Shown in pieces: positions 6,250 to 7,548 of a stretch of DNA of 7,548 nt. The stretch covers positions 1-7,548 of the forward strand of contig JAEWJV010000388.1 of assembly GCA_023386395.1 (NCBI GenBank). Reading direction: 5' to 3'. Position 1 is the first letter of the stretch, and each line of letters starts with the position of its first letter. The notes under the pieces were generated by a model that saw only the letters and a program-made list of their open reading frames with translations, ran no database searches and had not been told where the DNA came from. This stretch comes from Bacteroidota bacterium (GTDB lineage Bacteria; Bacteroidota; Bacteroidia; Chitinophagales; Chitinophagaceae). The position numbers were made by a program, and so were the translations under genes.

Positions 6250-6782
6250 TGGATTCATCTGCTTTTAATGTAGATGGCAGCGGCATTGAAATATCCTGGT
6301 TCGATAACGGGAATCCATCTGCGGCAGGCCGGTACAGCCCTGGTTATAAGCAAAACGGAAAATGGCAATATTTTCATAAGAATGGAAAATTAAGCGCAAT
6401 AGAATTATATGATAAAGGCACTCTTATTGATAAACAATATTTTGATGAAGATGGTAATCCGGTGCTTGATACAACTAACATGGATAAGCCTGCTGAATTT
6501 CCCGGCGGAAAAAAGGCCTGGCAAAAGTTTTTACTTAAGAATGTTTATTTTCCATCACAATATAAGTTTGAAAATGCTGATAAAGCAGTGGTTGTAATTG
6601 AAGGCACTATTGATGAGGAAGGGACTATGACAGCGGTTGAAGTGAATACGCCTTTATACCCGCCATTTGATAAAATAGCCGTTGACGCCGTAAAAAAATC
6701 ACCCAAATGGATTCCGGCCATACAGCACAACAGGCATGTGAAATATTTTTTTCAGCAGGCAGTATACTTTTCGCAGGAGTAA
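6228..6782 (+). CDS. C-terminal half of the split protein: YwqK-like repeats plus TonB C-terminal domain
   Basis: This 184-codon frame is the downstream half. Its first residues MAFQWY are an out-of-frame reading of the WHSNG repeat, so the ATG at 6228 is not a genuine start; homologous sequence begins at LMDSS (residue 7). Repeats continue as ISWFDNGNPSAAGRY (22-36), GKWQYFHKNGKLSAIELYDKG (44-64) and QYFDEDGNP (70-78). From about 91 a TonB-C-like domain runs to the end: FPGGKKAWQKFLLKN, VVVIEGTIDEEG (121-132), PPFDKIAVDAVKKSPKWIPA (145-164), and a final KYFFQQAVYF. In TonB this fold contacts outer-membrane receptors; in Bacteroidota it is widely reused in proteins of unknown role. On its own this half has no signal peptide and would stay in the cytoplasm. 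Confidence 0.72.
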   Translation: MAFQWYLMDSSAFNVDGSGIEISWFDNGNPSAAGRYSPGYKQNGKWQYFHKNGKLSAIELYDKGTLIDKQYFDEDGNPVLDTTNMDKPAEFPGGKKAWQKFLLKNVYFPSQYKFENADKAVVVIEGTIDEEGTMTAVEVNTPLYPPFDKIAVDAVKKSPKWIPAIQHNRHVKYFFQQAVYFSQE

Positions 6783-6784
6783 CC

Positions 6785-6818
6785 TGCCTGTTAGCCAGGT
6801 AAAATAAATGAACAGGCA
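6785..6818 (+). terminator. stem-loop after the TonB-C gene
   Basis: A perfect 8-bp stem TGCCTGTT (6785-6792) / AACAGGCA (6811-6818) with an 18-nt loop starts 2 nt after the stop codon. A T tract does not follow directly, so Rho-independent termination is doubtful; it may only stabilise the 3' end. A competing small hairpin ACCTG/CAGGT (6782-6786 and 6796-6800) overlaps it. Confidence 0.35.
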
Positions 6819-6861
6819 TCCGGTTATCAATTTCATTAAATGCACGTGCGCGCACAAACAT

Positions 6862-6877
6862 TGTTCGTTTTCGGACA
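6862..6877. promoter_or_regulatory. near-perfect dyad upstream of the ABC permease
   Basis: TGTTCG-TTTT-CGGACA is an inverted repeat matching at 5 of 6 positions per arm, 98 bp before the permease ATG. A related core CGAAAAC (the reverse complement of the dyad's GTTTTCG) recurs nearer the gene at about 6956-6962. The symmetry suggests a site for a dimeric regulator. Immediately upstream (6842-6855) are two overlapping perfect palindromes, GCACGTGC and GTGCGCGCAC, a GC-rich island in an AT-rich spacer. Confidence 0.4.
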
Positions 6878-6974
6878 GTTTTTACAATCAGCTGGTTTCT
6901 AAATTATTGTAATCAAACAGTTTACATGACGGCATAGGTGTTGAACGAAAACAGCATACGTTAAAACACTTAAT

Positions 6975-7548
6975 ATGTTCCGCAATCATTTTAAAACAGC
7001 CTGGCGTAATTTGATGAAGTATAAATTTATTTCTTTCATCAACCTCTTTGGCCTCACTATCGGCTTAACCTGCTGCCTGCTTATTCTTACTTATATTTTA
7101 AATGAATTAAGTTATGATAAGTATAATAAAAATGCTGACAGGGTTTATCGTGTAACACGTACTTTTTATGATGGTAATCATAAAGAAATGCTTAACCTTA
7201 GTACAGTTGCGCCACCATTTGGATATTATCTTCCAACAGATTTTGCTGAAATAGAAAAGATGACGCGTTTACTGAATAATGGTACAACGCCGCTTCGCTA
7301 TAAAGACAAATTAATAAATGAACCCAATGTTTATTTTGCTGATGAAAATTTATTTGATGTATTTACTGTTGACGTTTTAAAAGGGAACCCTAAGACAGCA
7401 TTGAACGATCCTTTTTCTGTAATGCTTACAGAAGAAACAGCAAAAAAATATTTTGGTAATGAAGACCCGATTAATAAAGTTATCCGCGCCAACGACCAGT
7501 TTGATGTGAAGGTAACCGGTGTTTATAAAGACTTCCCCTCTAATGCGC
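6975..7548 (+). CDS. ABC transporter permease (FtsX/MacB type), N-terminal part, runs off the window
   Basis: The frame is open from ATG 6975 to the right edge (191 complete codons). The N-terminus FRNHFKTAWRNLMKYKFIS (2-20) is the amphipathic entry helix typical of Bacteroidota FtsX-like permeases. One membrane helix follows (about 18-41, with INLFGLTIGLTCCLL). Then a periplasmic MacB-PCD-like domain begins: ELSYDKYNKNADRVYRV (44-60), MTRLL, YFADENLFDVFTVDVLKGNP, and VMLTEETAKKYFGNEDPINK. Family members are about 790-800 residues with two permease modules, work with a separate ATPase, and are thought to act as mechanotransmission or efflux systems rather than importers; the substrate is unknown. 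No ATPase gene lies upstream. The 192-bp spacer before it holds the dyad at 6862-6877. The family call is firm although most of the protein is outside the window. Confidence 0.93.
   Translation, partial: MFRNHFKTAWRNLMKYKFISFINLFGLTIGLTCCLLILTYILNELSYDKYNKNADRVYRVTRTFYDGNHKEMLNLSTVAPPFGYYLPTDFAEIEKMTRLLNNGTTPLRYKDKLINEPNVYFADENLFDVFTVDVLKGNPKTALNDPFSVMLTEETAKKYFGNEDPINKVIRANDQFDVKVTGVYKDFPSNA

Larger units (their letters stand above)
5839..6782 (+). pseudogene. frameshifted gene: secreted YwqK/MORN-like repeat protein with TonB C-terminal domain
   Basis: The two reading frames here (5839-6249 and 6228-6782) are halves of one gene broken by a single missing base. The first half ends WHSNGI and stops; the second frame resumes in register as LMDSS at 6246. 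One extra T in the T run at about 6244-6247 would restore a continuous 314-residue protein. Repaired, it has a signal peptide (1-18), a unique N-terminal region, YwqK/MORN-like repeats at about 75-210 in which the break falls mid-repeat, and a TonB-C-like domain at about 220-314. Such proteins are expected in the periplasm or at the outer membrane; their function is not established. Both halves are otherwise intact with no further stops, which suggests a very recent mutation or a sequencing error rather than old decay. No canonical -1 slippery heptamer is present, so programmed frameshifting is unlikely. Confidence 0.85.

Noticed and set aside
6241..6252. Programmed -1 ribosomal frameshifting to join the two halves of the split gene.
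   Set aside because: The junction GGT ATT TAA does not form an X XXY YYZ slippery heptamer in the reading frame, and no strong stem-loop is evident just downstream.
6808..6912. A 34-codon open frame between the TonB-C gene and the permease, starting ATG AAC AGG.
   Set aside because: It overlaps the palindrome cluster, has no recognisable domain, hydrophobic segment or ribosome binding site, and its composition (four Cys/His-rich residues in a row of chance codons) looks like spacer read through.

Overview
The window looks like a chromosomal segment from a Bacteroidota bacterium, most likely of the Chitinophagaceae or a nearby family. This is inferred from several things: moderate GC with AT-rich spacers, almost no Shine-Dalgarno sequences, TAnnTTTG-type -7 promoter elements, a BlaI plus M56-peptidase pair, a YwqK-like/TonB C-terminal fusion protein, and a FtsX/MacB-type permease of the long Bacteroidota kind. 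I see no rRNA, tRNA, CRISPR array, insertion sequence or integrase.

Layout. Positions 1-1376 (minus strand) hold a two-gene regulatory operon: a BlaI/MecI-type repressor followed after 5 nt by an M56 (BlaR1-like) membrane peptidase that runs off the left edge. A 16-bp dyad in the 135-bp divergent spacer is the natural operator candidate. Positions 1512-2282 (plus) encode a DUF5995 protein. It meets, tail to tail with one base between stops, an AlkA-type 3-methyladenine DNA glycosylase (2284-2922, minus). The divergent spacer 2923-3066 carries a glycosylase promoter and an unusual 8-nt repeat array leading straight into the start of isocitrate dehydrogenase (3067-4521, plus). After a hairpin terminator and a repeat-bearing spacer comes hemE (4713-5741, plus). 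A secreted YwqK/MORN-like plus TonB-C protein follows, split by a one-base frameshift (5839-6782). The window ends in the first 191 codons of an ABC transporter permease (6975-7548).

How the genes fit together. Most are single-gene units: TCA-cycle isocitrate dehydrogenase, haem synthesis (hemE) and DNA alkylation repair are housekeeping functions with no evident pathway link to each other. The only clear functional pair is the BlaI repressor and its M56 peptidase, expected to act as sensor-protease and repressor. I did not find a convincing undescribed multi-gene system. The most interesting signals are small: the 8-nt promoter array with a possibly leaderless icd transcript, the broken TonB-C gene, an Asp-Ile cofactor signature in an IDH subfamily that is often labelled NADP-dependent, and the dyads upstream of blaI and of the permease.
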